Source: Erwinia aphidicola (GTDB lineage Bacteria > Pseudomonadota > Gammaproteobacteria > Enterobacterales > Enterobacteriaceae). Taken from it: a stretch of DNA of 64,000 nt. Made by a program: the position numbers and the translations under genes. Every line of letters starts with the position of its first letter. The stretch's first letter is position 1. This document shows positions 24,547-31,826 of the stretch, piece by piece. The DNA lies in the NCBI RefSeq assembly GCF_014773485.1, contig NZ_JACXBP010000007.1, positions 1-64,000 on the forward strand, in the 5' to 3' direction. Below the pieces are notes generated by a model. That model had not been told where the DNA came from and did no database searches. It saw only the letters and a list, made by a program, of their open reading frames with translations.

Positions 24547-25360
24547 TCAGCCTCCGGTGGCGTGAGATCATGGTAAGGGCAACCAGCAGGCAGCCTGTGG
24601 AGACCAGCAGGACCACGGCGATAGCAGAGGCCATTGGCCAGTCGAACAGGGTGCCGACTTCGCGATAAATCAGCTGCGGAACATAGACATTGCGCGCGCC
24701 GCCAATCACCGCCTGGGTAACAAATGAGCTGCTGGTACTGGCGAAGACCAGGATCCAGCCCGCCAGCAAGCCAGGCAGCATCAGCGGCAGCAGCACCGTC
24801 ACCAGCACGCGCCACGGCCCGGCACCGGACACCTGCGCCGCCTCGGTCAGCTGATACGGCGTGCGAGACAGGATGGCGATCAGCGGCAGAATAATCAGCG
24901 GCAGATCAATCTGGCACATTGCCAGCAGCAGACCGGTTTCAGTAAACATCAGGCTGGTCGGCATGTTGGTCACCCCAAGGAACATCAGCGCCTCGCTGAT
25001 CGGCCCCTGACGCCCGAGGATGACGATCCAGGCAAAAGTGCGCACCACGTTGCTGGTGAGCATTGGAATAAGGGTCAGAAAAATTAAAATCTGGCGCAGC
25101 GTGCGCCCGCCGTGCCAGTAAAGCAGGGCGATAGGCACCCCCAGCAGGGTGGTGCCTATCACGGTTTCAATCCCCAGTCGGGCGGTATTAACCAGTACCC
25201 GGAAGTTAAAAGCGTCGCCGAAGAAGTGGGCGTAGTGCTGTAACGTCACTCCGCCATCCCGGGTGAAACTGAAAACGATCAAAACAGCGAGCGGCGTCGC
25301 GAAGAACACCACGGAAAGTAACAACATGGGGATAACGTACGGAAAACCGCTCTGTTTCAT
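24533..25360 (-). CDS. ABC transporter permease, PotB type
   Basis: A 275-residue permease with about six hydrophobic segments, starting MKQSGFPYVIPMLLLSVVFF. The EAA-loop signature is EAAQVSGAGPWRVLVTVLLP. FTRDGGVTLQHYAHFFGDAF is the PotB-like first periplasmic region. It pairs with the PotC-type permease that overlaps its end to form the membrane channel of a family 1 (spermidine/putrescine/opine-type) importer. It lies eight bases downstream of the binding-protein gene. The substrate cannot be inferred from the permease. Confidence 0.9.
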   Translation of the reverse strand: MKQSGFPYVIPMLLLSVVFFATPLAVLIVFSFTRDGGVTLQHYAHFFGDAFNFRVLVNTARLGIETVIGTTLLGVPIALLYWHGGRTLRQILIFLTLIPMLTSNVVRTFAWIVILGRQGPISEALMFLGVTNMPTSLMFTETGLLLAMCQIDLPLIILPLIAILSRTPYQLTEAAQVSGAGPWRVLVTVLLPLMLPGLLAGWILVFASTSSSFVTQAVIGGARNVYVPQLIYREVGTLFDWPMASAIAVVLLVSTGCLLVALTMISRHRRLNGHV

Positions 25361-25368
25361 GATTTACC

Positions 25369-26418
25369 TCAACTTGCGACCAGCGCATCAAACTGGCGGA
25401 TCCAGCCGTCACGATTTTTATTGATAATGTTCCAGTCCGGGTAGACCAGCGATTTAACCTGCTCGCGGGTGATGTACGCCGCAATTGCCGGGGTCAACTC
25501 AACATTTTTGTTAGTCGGGAACATTTCGGTCGGCGGCTGCTCCAGTTTTGTTTGCACAAACTGTGAAATCGCGGCGTCCATATAGGCGTAAGCGGCGTCG
25601 AGATTTTTACTGCCTTTGGTCAGATGGATATTCACCGGGGCAGCAGGAGAGCCGGTTTCCGGATGGACAAACTCGGCCTTCAGACCCAGGCTTTTCAGGC
25701 GCGCCACGTTGTTGGTGCTACACATAAATACGGCGATGTTGCCCTGCTGGAACTGGGTCATCTGGCTGTTGGTGCTGTCAACAATGCTGGCCATCTGCTC
25801 AGGGTGCTTTTTAAACAGGTCAAACACTGCCTGCATATCGTCCGGACCTTTGCCGTAGATTTTTGCCAGTTCGGTGTAGGCCATCACCGCAGTGTTAGAG
25901 CCAAATCCGGTCCATGACACAAGGCCTTTATAGGCCGGGTTGTCAAACAGATCGCGATAGCCTTTCGGGCGCGGCACCAGCTCCGGGTTGTAGGCAATGC
26001 CGTTCACTTCTACCGTTACGGTCGGGCCATATTCGCCCTGAAATGCCGGGTCAAGCAGGTTCCAGTTTTTCAGGCGGGAAGGGTCGATCTTCTGAATCAG
26101 CCCCTTTTCTACTGCCACCGTCATTTGGCCAGGCGACATTAACAGCGTGTCGTACGGCGGGTTACCCGGGCTGGCCATCACTTTTGCCAGCTGATCCTGC
26201 GCCATTGCCGGGGAAATGGTCAGACTAAAACCCTGCTCTTTAAGGATCGGAGCTAGCGTATTGCGGTAAGCATCTTCCCAGTTACCGGGGAAGGTGGCCG
26301 CAACTGCCGTCCCGCCGCCGGCAGCGAACGCGCGCAGCGAGATGGGCAGCATGGCGGAAGCCGCAACGCCTGCCATGATCTGACCAAACCGACGACGACT
26401 GATTTCAAAATCTTTCAT
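25369..26418 (-). CDS. ABC transporter substrate-binding protein, PotD type, Tat-like signal
   Basis: A 349-residue periplasmic binding protein. The N-terminus MKDFEISRRRFGQIMAGVAA carries S-R-R-R-F, a twin-arginine export motif, with a likely cleavage after AFA. The mature part has the PotD-like layout (AATFPGNWEDAYRNTLAPIL, YDTLLMSPGQMTVAVEKGLI, GIAYNPELVPRPKGYRDLFD, SWTGFGSNTAVMAY). Polyamine-binding PotD has acidic and aromatic pocket residues that I could not align with confidence, so the ligand is open. It lies five bases downstream of the ATPase gene. Export through Tat would deliver a folded protein. Confidence 0.9.
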   Translation of the reverse strand: MKDFEISRRRFGQIMAGVAASAMLPISLRAFAAGGGTAVAATFPGNWEDAYRNTLAPILKEQGFSLTISPAMAQDQLAKVMASPGNPPYDTLLMSPGQMTVAVEKGLIQKIDPSRLKNWNLLDPAFQGEYGPTVTVEVNGIAYNPELVPRPKGYRDLFDNPAYKGLVSWTGFGSNTAVMAYTELAKIYGKGPDDMQAVFDLFKKHPEQMASIVDSTNSQMTQFQQGNIAVFMCSTNNVARLKSLGLKAEFVHPETGSPAAPVNIHLTKGSKNLDAAYAYMDAAISQFVQTKLEQPPTEMFPTNKNVELTPAIAAYITREQVKSLVYPDWNIINKNRDGWIRQFDALVAS

Positions 26419-26423
26419 GGTGC

Positions 26424-27548
26424 TTACCTCTGTTTTTCATTCATGGGTTGCGGTTCAGCTGGGAAGGCGTGACAGCGTGCAGTATCAATCTCAGCGTAAA
26501 GTTGCGATCCGGGTTGCGGGATAAAGGTTGACGGTCCGCGCACTTCGGAGGCGCGTAGCGTGGTGCCATCATCCATCGCCAGATCATGGACCAGCGTAGG
26601 ACCAAGCGGCAGTGAAACGGTCATCCGCACCGGCTGGGTGTTTTCACCCGACTGCTTTGCCAGCCGCACCTCTTCAGGGCGGAAGGTGATCGTGACCTTC
26701 GAGCCAGTAGTAAAGTTGAGACGGCGCGGCAGGCGCAGCGTGTGCTGACCCGCTAAACCAATCAGCGTGGTGTCGTTATCAAAACGCAGCACGGTGCCAT
26801 GCAGTTGGTTGGTCTGGCCGATAAAGGTGTTAACGAACAGCGTTTTTGGTCGGTCATATACCGCCATCGGCGTGTCGATCTGCTCAACATTGCCTTTATT
26901 CATCAGCACCAGACGGTTCGCCAGGCTTTGCGCCTCTTCCTGATCGTGGGTGACGATCAGCGTGGTGATACCCAGCGTTTTTTGCAGGTGTAGAAGTTCC
27001 ACCTGCAGGTCGAAACGCAGCGCCCGATCGAGTGCGCCAAATGGCTCATCCAGCAGCAGCAAAGAAGGGCGACCGGCAATGGCGCGCGCCACGGCAACGC
27101 GCTGCTGCTGACCGCCGGAAAGTTCACGCGGCAGGCGGTTACCGTATTCATCCAGCTGCACCAGATTCAGCATCTCGGCGACGCGCTGTTTCCGCTCAGC
27201 GCGGGAAACCTGCTGGCACGCCAGCGGATAAGCGATATTTTCGGCAACGGTCAGGTGCGGGAATAACGCATAGTTCTGGAACACCATGCCAATACCGCGC
27301 CCTCTGGCCGACACCGCGGCGAGATCCTGATTTCCCAGCACGATTTTTCCCGCTTTTGGCTGAATCAACCCCGCAATGGCACGCAGCACGGTCGATTTGC
27401 CGCATCCGCTCGGGCCGAGCAGTGCGACGATTTCGCCCGGATCAATGTTAAAGGAGACATCGCTGATAGCGTTGCTGCTGCCGTAGCTATGGGTCAGGCC
27501 CTGAACGCTGAGCCGCTTACTTTCAGCGGTGTTGTGCATATCTGGCAT
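26424..27548 (-). CDS. ABC transporter ATPase, PotA type
   Basis: A 374-residue ATPase: Walker A GPSGCGKST, Q-loop FQNYALF, signature LSGGQQQR, Walker B LLLLDEPFG, switch His in VTHDQEE, and a C-terminal TOBE-like domain (about 280-360) characteristic of PotA/FbpC subunits. It is the first gene of a six-gene leftward operon (ATPase, binding protein, two permeases, hydrolase, flavin reductase) with gaps no larger than about 30 bases. A sigma-54-type promoter lies about 60 bases upstream of its ATG. Confidence 0.94.
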   Translation of the reverse strand: MPDMHNTAESKRLSVQGLTHSYGSSNAISDVSFNIDPGEIVALLGPSGCGKSTVLRAIAGLIQPKAGKIVLGNQDLAAVSARGRGIGMVFQNYALFPHLTVAENIAYPLACQQVSRAERKQRVAEMLNLVQLDEYGNRLPRELSGGQQQRVAVARAIAGRPSLLLLDEPFGALDRALRFDLQVELLHLQKTLGITTLIVTHDQEEAQSLANRLVLMNKGNVEQIDTPMAVYDRPKTLFVNTFIGQTNQLHGTVLRFDNDTTLIGLAGQHTLRLPRRLNFTTGSKVTITFRPEEVRLAKQSGENTQPVRMTVSLPLGPTLVHDLAMDDGTTLRASEVRGPSTFIPQPGSQLYAEIDTARCHAFPAEPQPMNEKQR

Positions 27549-27608
27549 AAGGTGCTTCCCTGGTTTTGAGTAGCGGTCACAAGACGTTTAGAAACTTGTG
27601 AAGCATTC

Positions 27609-27624
27609 TGCAAGCCGCATGCCA
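27609..27624 (-). promoter_or_regulatory. Sigma-54-type -24/-12 promoter for the ABC/hydrolase operon
   Basis: On the minus strand TGGCATGCGGCTTGCA matches TGGCAC-N5-TTGCW with one mismatch and has the required GG-N10-GC spacing. The start point would lie near 27597, leaving a leader of about 48 bases before ATG 27548. It differs at one base from the rightward promoter at 28050. Confidence 0.75.
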
Positions 27625-27694
27625 GGTTAGTTATTCCTGGTTCGGATCCACTTCAATACATTGAAATTTATGCCATAAATATGAATTTATTATA

Positions 27695-27712
27695 TTCGCA
27701 AATTTGTGCGAA
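27695..27712. promoter_or_regulatory. Palindrome TTCGCA-N6-TGCGAA, candidate GntR operator
   Basis: TTCGCAAATTTGTGCGAA lies between the two facing promoters. A related half, TTCGCAAAT, recurs at 27961. The cluster's own GntR/FCD regulator (29336) is the natural candidate to bind it. The assignment is inferred from symmetry and position. Confidence 0.5.
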
Positions 27713-27760
27713 ATAACTTAATCCTTATCATCCGAAAGGAATTCCCACATTTAGACAAGC

Positions 27761-27794
27761 CATTTTGGTGCAGCAATATCGTCATTTTGGTGCA
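27761..27794. promoter_or_regulatory. Direct repeat of CATTTTGGTGCA, 22 bp apart
   Basis: Two identical 12-mers start at 27761 and 27783, two helical turns apart, about 165-180 bp from the left promoter and about 300 bp from the right one. Such phased sites are typical of upstream activator binding for sigma-54 promoters. TTGGTGCA equals the right half of NtrC sites, but the left halves are missing. Confidence 0.45.
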
Positions 27795-28049
27795 AAAAAG
27801 CGACTAAAAACCCTGTCAACGTGAATGTTCTTATGCCGCCAGACGTTCAATTTGTGAGTAACAATCTACGCCAGCGCCCGTGAGGGCGGACTCTTTTGGG
27901 AATATTCACTGCTTGAGCTATTTGCCATGACAGAAAGAGTAAAGTCGATTAGCATCGTTATTCGCAAATATATTCGACAATATATTATTTTAAATATTAT
28001 TTATAAAAATCATATTGATAGGGAGGTTTTTCACGCTAAATTTTGCAAC

Positions 28050-28065
28050 TGGCATGCGCCTTGCA
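28050..28065 (+). promoter_or_regulatory. Sigma-54-type -24/-12 promoter for the TIM-barrel gene
   Basis: TGGCATGCGCCTTGCA has GG-N10-GC spacing and one mismatch to TGGCAC-N5-TTGCW. Transcription would begin near 28077, about 40 bases before ATG 28117. Confidence 0.72.
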
Positions 28066-28116
28066 ACAGCGGCTGGTGCTCAAACAGCAAATCAGAAAGC
28101 AATTAAGGAACAGGTT

Positions 28117-29220
28117 ATGAAATTAGGCATTGATGGGTTGAAGCTGCCCGAAGTGAAGAGACAGGGTCCGCTGGCCAGTCTCGATCGTGTAGGGGCGCTG
28201 GGATTGCAGGGGATCTTCTTCAGTACCGTGCTGGATATGAGCCCGACGCTCGACAGCGGCGAGCTGCGCGATATCCGCGCCAAAGCTGACGACCTGGGGC
28301 TTTACCTGGAAAGTGGCCTTGGCAAAATTAATCCTTACTGCAGTGCCGAAGCGCCGGAGCTGCGCGCCATCGGCAACGGCGACATTGTTGCCGGGCTGAC
28401 CCGCATGATTGAGGCCAGCGCTGCTATCGACTGCCGCGAGATGTGGGTTTCGCCGGGCAACTTCAAGGCACAGTATCCGGGCCGACTGGCGGTGGACCGT
28501 TTTCGCACTGACGTCAGCTGGCAAGAGCAGCTGCTGGCGATGGAAAAGGTGCTGCACAAAATGGCCCCGGTGGCGCGTGCTCACGGAGTGCATATGAATA
28601 TCGAAACCCATGATGAGATCACCTCGTTTGAGATCCTGCGATTGATTGAAGCGGTAGGTGAAGATTGCGTTGGCGTGGTACTGGATACCGCCAACATGGT
28701 GCAGCGCGGCGAACATCCGGTACTGGCCGCGCAGCGCCTGGCCCCGTGGGTGCGCCAGACGCATATCAAAGATGCCTATATCGGGCGGGCGCCCGGCGGC
28801 ATTGATTTCCAGCCGCGTCCGTGCGGAACCGGCGTGGTCGACTTTGCCGCGATTCTGACGATGCTGGCGAAGGTTAACCCCGAGATGACGCTGTCGCTGG
28901 AGATTGCACAATCTACTGATGATAATCGCCGCCGCGCCAACCCGCGCCAGTGCATCGAGATTGATGATCCGATCTGGCGCGCGGGGCATCCCGACCTCAA
29001 CGCAGGGGAACTGGAAGCCTACTTTACGCTGGTGGACAGCTATGCGCAGCGCGTGGCAGCAGGAGAGGTTGAGGACTGGGAAAGCTATGAGAGCTCACGC
29101 TATGGCTACCCAACATATCAGAAGCAGAATTATGGCTATAAAGAAGCGATCGACTTTATCCAGCAGTCGGCCAGCCACATTCGCGCCGTTTGCGCGCAGC
29201 AGGGCATCACTTTATCCTGA
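28117..29220 (+). CDS. Sugar phosphate isomerase/epimerase-like TIM-barrel enzyme
   Basis: A 367-residue protein of the xylose isomerase-like TIM-barrel superfamily (IolE/hydroxypyruvate isomerase type). Metal-type residues appear in order in MNIETHDEITSFE (Glu), GVVLDTANMVQRGEHP (Asp), RQTHIKDAY (His and Asp) and LSLEIAQ (Glu). The start is ATG 28117 with AAGGAACAGG just upstream; the open frame extends to 28015 but that part overlaps the sigma-54 promoter. It is divergent from the ABC/hydrolase operon and followed by the GntR regulator. It could be an isomerase, epimerase or lyase acting on the imported compound's product; the reaction is unknown. Confidence 0.85.
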   Translation: MKLGIDGLKLPEVKRQGPLASLDRVGALGLQGIFFSTVLDMSPTLDSGELRDIRAKADDLGLYLESGLGKINPYCSAEAPELRAIGNGDIVAGLTRMIEASAAIDCREMWVSPGNFKAQYPGRLAVDRFRTDVSWQEQLLAMEKVLHKMAPVARAHGVHMNIETHDEITSFEILRLIEAVGEDCVGVVLDTANMVQRGEHPVLAAQRLAPWVRQTHIKDAYIGRAPGGIDFQPRPCGTGVVDFAAILTMLAKVNPEMTLSLEIAQSTDDNRRRANPRQCIEIDDPIWRAGHPDLNAGELEAYFTLVDSYAQRVAAGEVEDWESYESSRYGYPTYQKQNYGYKEAIDFIQQSASHIRAVCAQQGITLS

Positions 29221-29335
29221 CCGTTACGCAGAAAGATACGCACAAAGATAAATCACCCGTAAGAGTGCTGTTGCGGTAAATTATCAGGCAAGCGTCAACA
29301 TTCACCAAAATGATACAGAGGACAGGGAGAGAGCC

Positions 29336-30073
29336 ATGAAAAAAACGCGCGTCAGAGCGACGCCTGAAGCCAAAACCGAGGGCAGCAGTGCCGATCACAG
29401 TGAGGATGTTTCTGAGCGGATTCGCACCACGCTGGCTGCTGCTATTGGTGAAGGGGCGCTAAAACCCGGTAGTAAAATACTTGAAGAAGCCATCGCCGAG
29501 CATTTCGGCGTCAGTCGTACCGTGGTACGTGGCGCACTTGGCGTGCTGGAAAGCGACCATCTGCTGGAGAGAAAGCGAAATCGTGGCACTTTCGTGGCAG
29601 AGCCGAGCATTGAGCAGGCAAAGCACCTGTTTGAAGCGCGACGCCAGCTGGAAGGGGTTCTGCTGGAGTTCGTGGTGGTGCGAGCCAGCACCGAACAGCT
29701 GGATGCGCTGGCCCGTCTTGCCGACGAGGAGGAGCAGATCCATCATCACGGCGACGAGAAATCTAAAACGGTGCTTTCCGGTAAGTTTCATATTGTGCTG
29801 GCCGAGCTGGCGGGTAATCCCGTTCTGACCGAGATGCTGGCTAAAATTGTTGCTCGCCTGTCACTGGTAATGTCGCTTTACGAAGAGGAGCGCAAAGACG
29901 ACTGCGGCGCCGATCACCACCGCCAGATTGTCAGCGCCCTGAAAGCGAAAGATCTGGCCACCGCCCGCCAGCTGATGGAGCACCATCTGGCCGATATTGA
30001 AGGGCGGGTTCGCCTGACGGAAGGCCACGGCGATCGGCATTCGTTTATTTCAATGCTGGAGAACTTCTCCTGA
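29336..30073 (+). CDS. GntR-family regulator with FCD domain
   Basis: A 245-residue FadR-subfamily regulator. The winged helix is at about residues 25-90 (ALKPGSKILEEAIAEHFGVS, RTVVRGALGVLESDHLLERK, RNRGTFVAEPS). The all-helical FCD domain follows with likely metal or ligand residues in FHIVLAELAGNPVL and DHHRQIVSALKAKDLATARQ, ending MEHHLADIE. Such regulators usually repress nearby catabolic genes until an intermediate binds. It follows the TIM-barrel gene by 115 bases and probably controls both arms of the cluster through the TTCGCA/TGCGAA palindrome. Its last 24 bases overlap the end of the convergent MFS gene. Confidence 0.9.
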   Translation: MKKTRVRATPEAKTEGSSADHSEDVSERIRTTLAAAIGEGALKPGSKILEEAIAEHFGVSRTVVRGALGVLESDHLLERKRNRGTFVAEPSIEQAKHLFEARRQLEGVLLEFVVVRASTEQLDALARLADEEEQIHHHGDEKSKTVLSGKFHIVLAELAGNPVLTEMLAKIVARLSLVMSLYEEERKDDCGADHHRQIVSALKAKDLATARQLMEHHLADIEGRVRLTEGHGDRHSFISMLENFS

Positions 30074-31270
30074 GGTCCTTTTCATCGCCATCCGGTGCCC
30101 CATGCGGAAGAACAGCAGGCCAGCAGCAGAGAAGGCGATTAAGGCAAAAAACATTACCGGCGGTGCCGTGTAGCTGAGCAGGAAGCCGCACAGCACAGGG
30201 TTAATGGCACCGCCGATGTTGCTCAGGTTCTGCATGCCGTAGTAGCTGCCTTTCATATGGTCCGGCGCAATAAAGTCGATAAACATATACTCCACCGGGA
30301 TCACAATCAGCTCGCCAAAGCTGAAGATGGTCATCGCGATTATCCACAGCAGTACCGAAGTGCCGGCCAGCATAAAGCCGGCTAGCCCGAGGATGAAAAA
30401 CAGCGTGCCGAAAAACAGCCACTTCAGCAGGTTATTCTGTTTCATGCCGCTGCTCATGACGTACTGAAAAGCGATAACAATTATTGCGTTGGTGATCATG
30501 ATGGCGCCGATGATCTTATAAGCCTGTGCGGCGTCTGAGATAATGATCAGATACTGCGACAGATAGCCGGTGAACTGGCCAAACACAATCGCGCCAAAAG
30601 TGCTGCCGAGAGTGAAATAGACCAGGCAACGGTCGCGCATCAGGATAGCTAACGTCTGGCGCAGGTCAGGTTTTTCCAGCGGCTTTAGCTCAATATCGTT
30701 GCGTGCCGGGCTGTTGGGGATATGGCGTAAGCCCACCGTCAGAGCAATGACCGTGCCCAGCGCCAGGCTACCGGATATCATAAACGGTAGCTTAGGATCA
30801 AAGCCCGCCAGCCACACTCCCAGCGATGAACCAATGGCCCAGCCGACATTAATTAGCGTGTAGTTTATCGAAAATGCTTTTACCCGCTTCTCCACCGGCA
30901 GCCAGGCGGCAATGCAGGCTTTAATGGTAATACTCAAAAGTGCATAGGAAGCGTTAAGCAGGGCAATCACCATCACCACGCTACTGACCTGCGGCAGGAC
31001 AGGCAGCAGAAAAAAGCTCAGCGCGAAGAGGCTGATAGAGAGGGTGATTAAGGTTCGGTGGTTAAATTTGTCGACCAGATAGCCGCCATACAGGCTGCTG
31101 AAAATACCGATAGCCAGGCTGGCGCCCATAATAATGCCGACGCTTTTCGGCAACAGCTGGTAATGCTCAGTCAGGTAGATAGTGAGGAACGGCAGAGTGA
31201 CGCCACGCCCAATCGTCAGAACCAGTGAGCCAGCAAGCAGGGCGAGGATAATTGGCGGCATCCCTTTCAT
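30050..31270 (-). CDS. MFS transporter, YdeE-like
   Basis: A 406-residue major facilitator with about 12 hydrophobic segments. The opening ALLAGSLVLTIGRGVTLPFL then TIYLTEHYQLL and AFSINYTLINVGWAIGSSLG closely resemble E. coli YdeE, a reported dipeptide exporter. The motif-A-like loop is GGYLVDKFNHRTLI. The ribosome-binding site is weak, and a second ATG three codons in (31261) is possible. The 3' end overlaps the GntR gene by 24 bases in convergent orientation, so its connection to the catabolic cluster is by position only. Confidence 0.85.
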   Translation of the reverse strand: MKGMPPIILALLAGSLVLTIGRGVTLPFLTIYLTEHYQLLPKSVGIIMGASLAIGIFSSLYGGYLVDKFNHRTLITLSISLFALSFFLLPVLPQVSSVVMVIALLNASYALLSITIKACIAAWLPVEKRVKAFSINYTLINVGWAIGSSLGVWLAGFDPKLPFMISGSLALGTVIALTVGLRHIPNSPARNDIELKPLEKPDLRQTLAILMRDRCLVYFTLGSTFGAIVFGQFTGYLSQYLIIISDAAQAYKIIGAIMITNAIIVIAFQYVMSSGMKQNNLLKWLFFGTLFFILGLAGFMLAGTSVLLWIIAMTIFSFGELIVIPVEYMFIDFIAPDHMKGSYYGMQNLSNIGGAINPVLCGFLLSYTAPPVMFFALIAFSAAGLLFFRMGHRMAMKRTSGEVLQH

Positions 31271-31826
31271 TTACGCTACATCCATCGATCAAGAAGTTAA
31301 AAATCAGACCGTTTACTCTATCCGCTTATTGGGGATTTTTTGTGTCGTAGAATCATCATGTTTCAAGGTGTTGTGATGAGAAAACGCTACAGAAAACTCT
31401 TATTATGGCAGGGAATACTGCGACAGCGGACTGTGACGCAAAGCGCGCTCAGATTAACCCTCGGGCAGCGTGGTGAAAATTTGTTTTTACCTTGTCTATA
31501 TGAAAATTCTGTTTTTTGTCAAAAACAGTCAATAAAGGACGCAGACTACAGCTTAACCGGAGATGTCAGACTGAACATGTCCGATTCGTTAACGTCTGGG
31601 GCAGCCTTGGCCAGCAGGCTGGCAGTAGCCAGTACCGCGACAGCAGTGCGGCGGTGGGCGTTAAAATCAGTTTCTGATAACAGGCGCAGCCTGCTGTAGT
31701 GCAATATAAGTCATAAAAAACGGGCAGAGAATTCTGCCCGTTTTTATTTGCGCAAATAGCACTGGACAACACCGCAAGGGATTCTGTTAATGTAAGCCTT
31801 TAAAAGACCAGTATTGCGGAATTTTT
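31271..31826. other. 556-base region without a convincing gene
   Basis: It holds the upstream region of the MFS gene (left), a strong hairpin terminator at 31721 and the upstream region of bluF (right). A rightward open frame from 31340 of 119 codons has unusual composition and no ribosome-binding site, so I do not call it. On the minus strand 31546-31690 an open stretch reads FNAHRRTAVAVLATASLLAK, like an eroded twin-arginine signal peptide, but has no start codon. Confidence 0.45.
31721..31749. terminator. Intrinsic terminator, possibly bidirectional
   Basis: CGGGCAGAGAATTCTGCCCG is a perfect 20-bp palindrome followed by TTTTTATTT and preceded by ATAAAAAA. No annotated gene ends at it, so it may belong to an unrecognised transcript or isolate bluF from read-through. 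Confidence 0.8.

Noticed and set aside
28015-28116. N-terminal extension of the TIM-barrel protein from 28015
   Set aside because: It runs through the -24/-12 promoter. ATG 28117 has a ribosome-binding site and gives the family-like start MKLGIDGLKLPE.
31340-31699. 119-codon plus-strand frame upstream of bluF
   Set aside because: No ribosome-binding site, biased composition and no similarity recognised; it ends close to the orphan terminator, but that alone is not enough.
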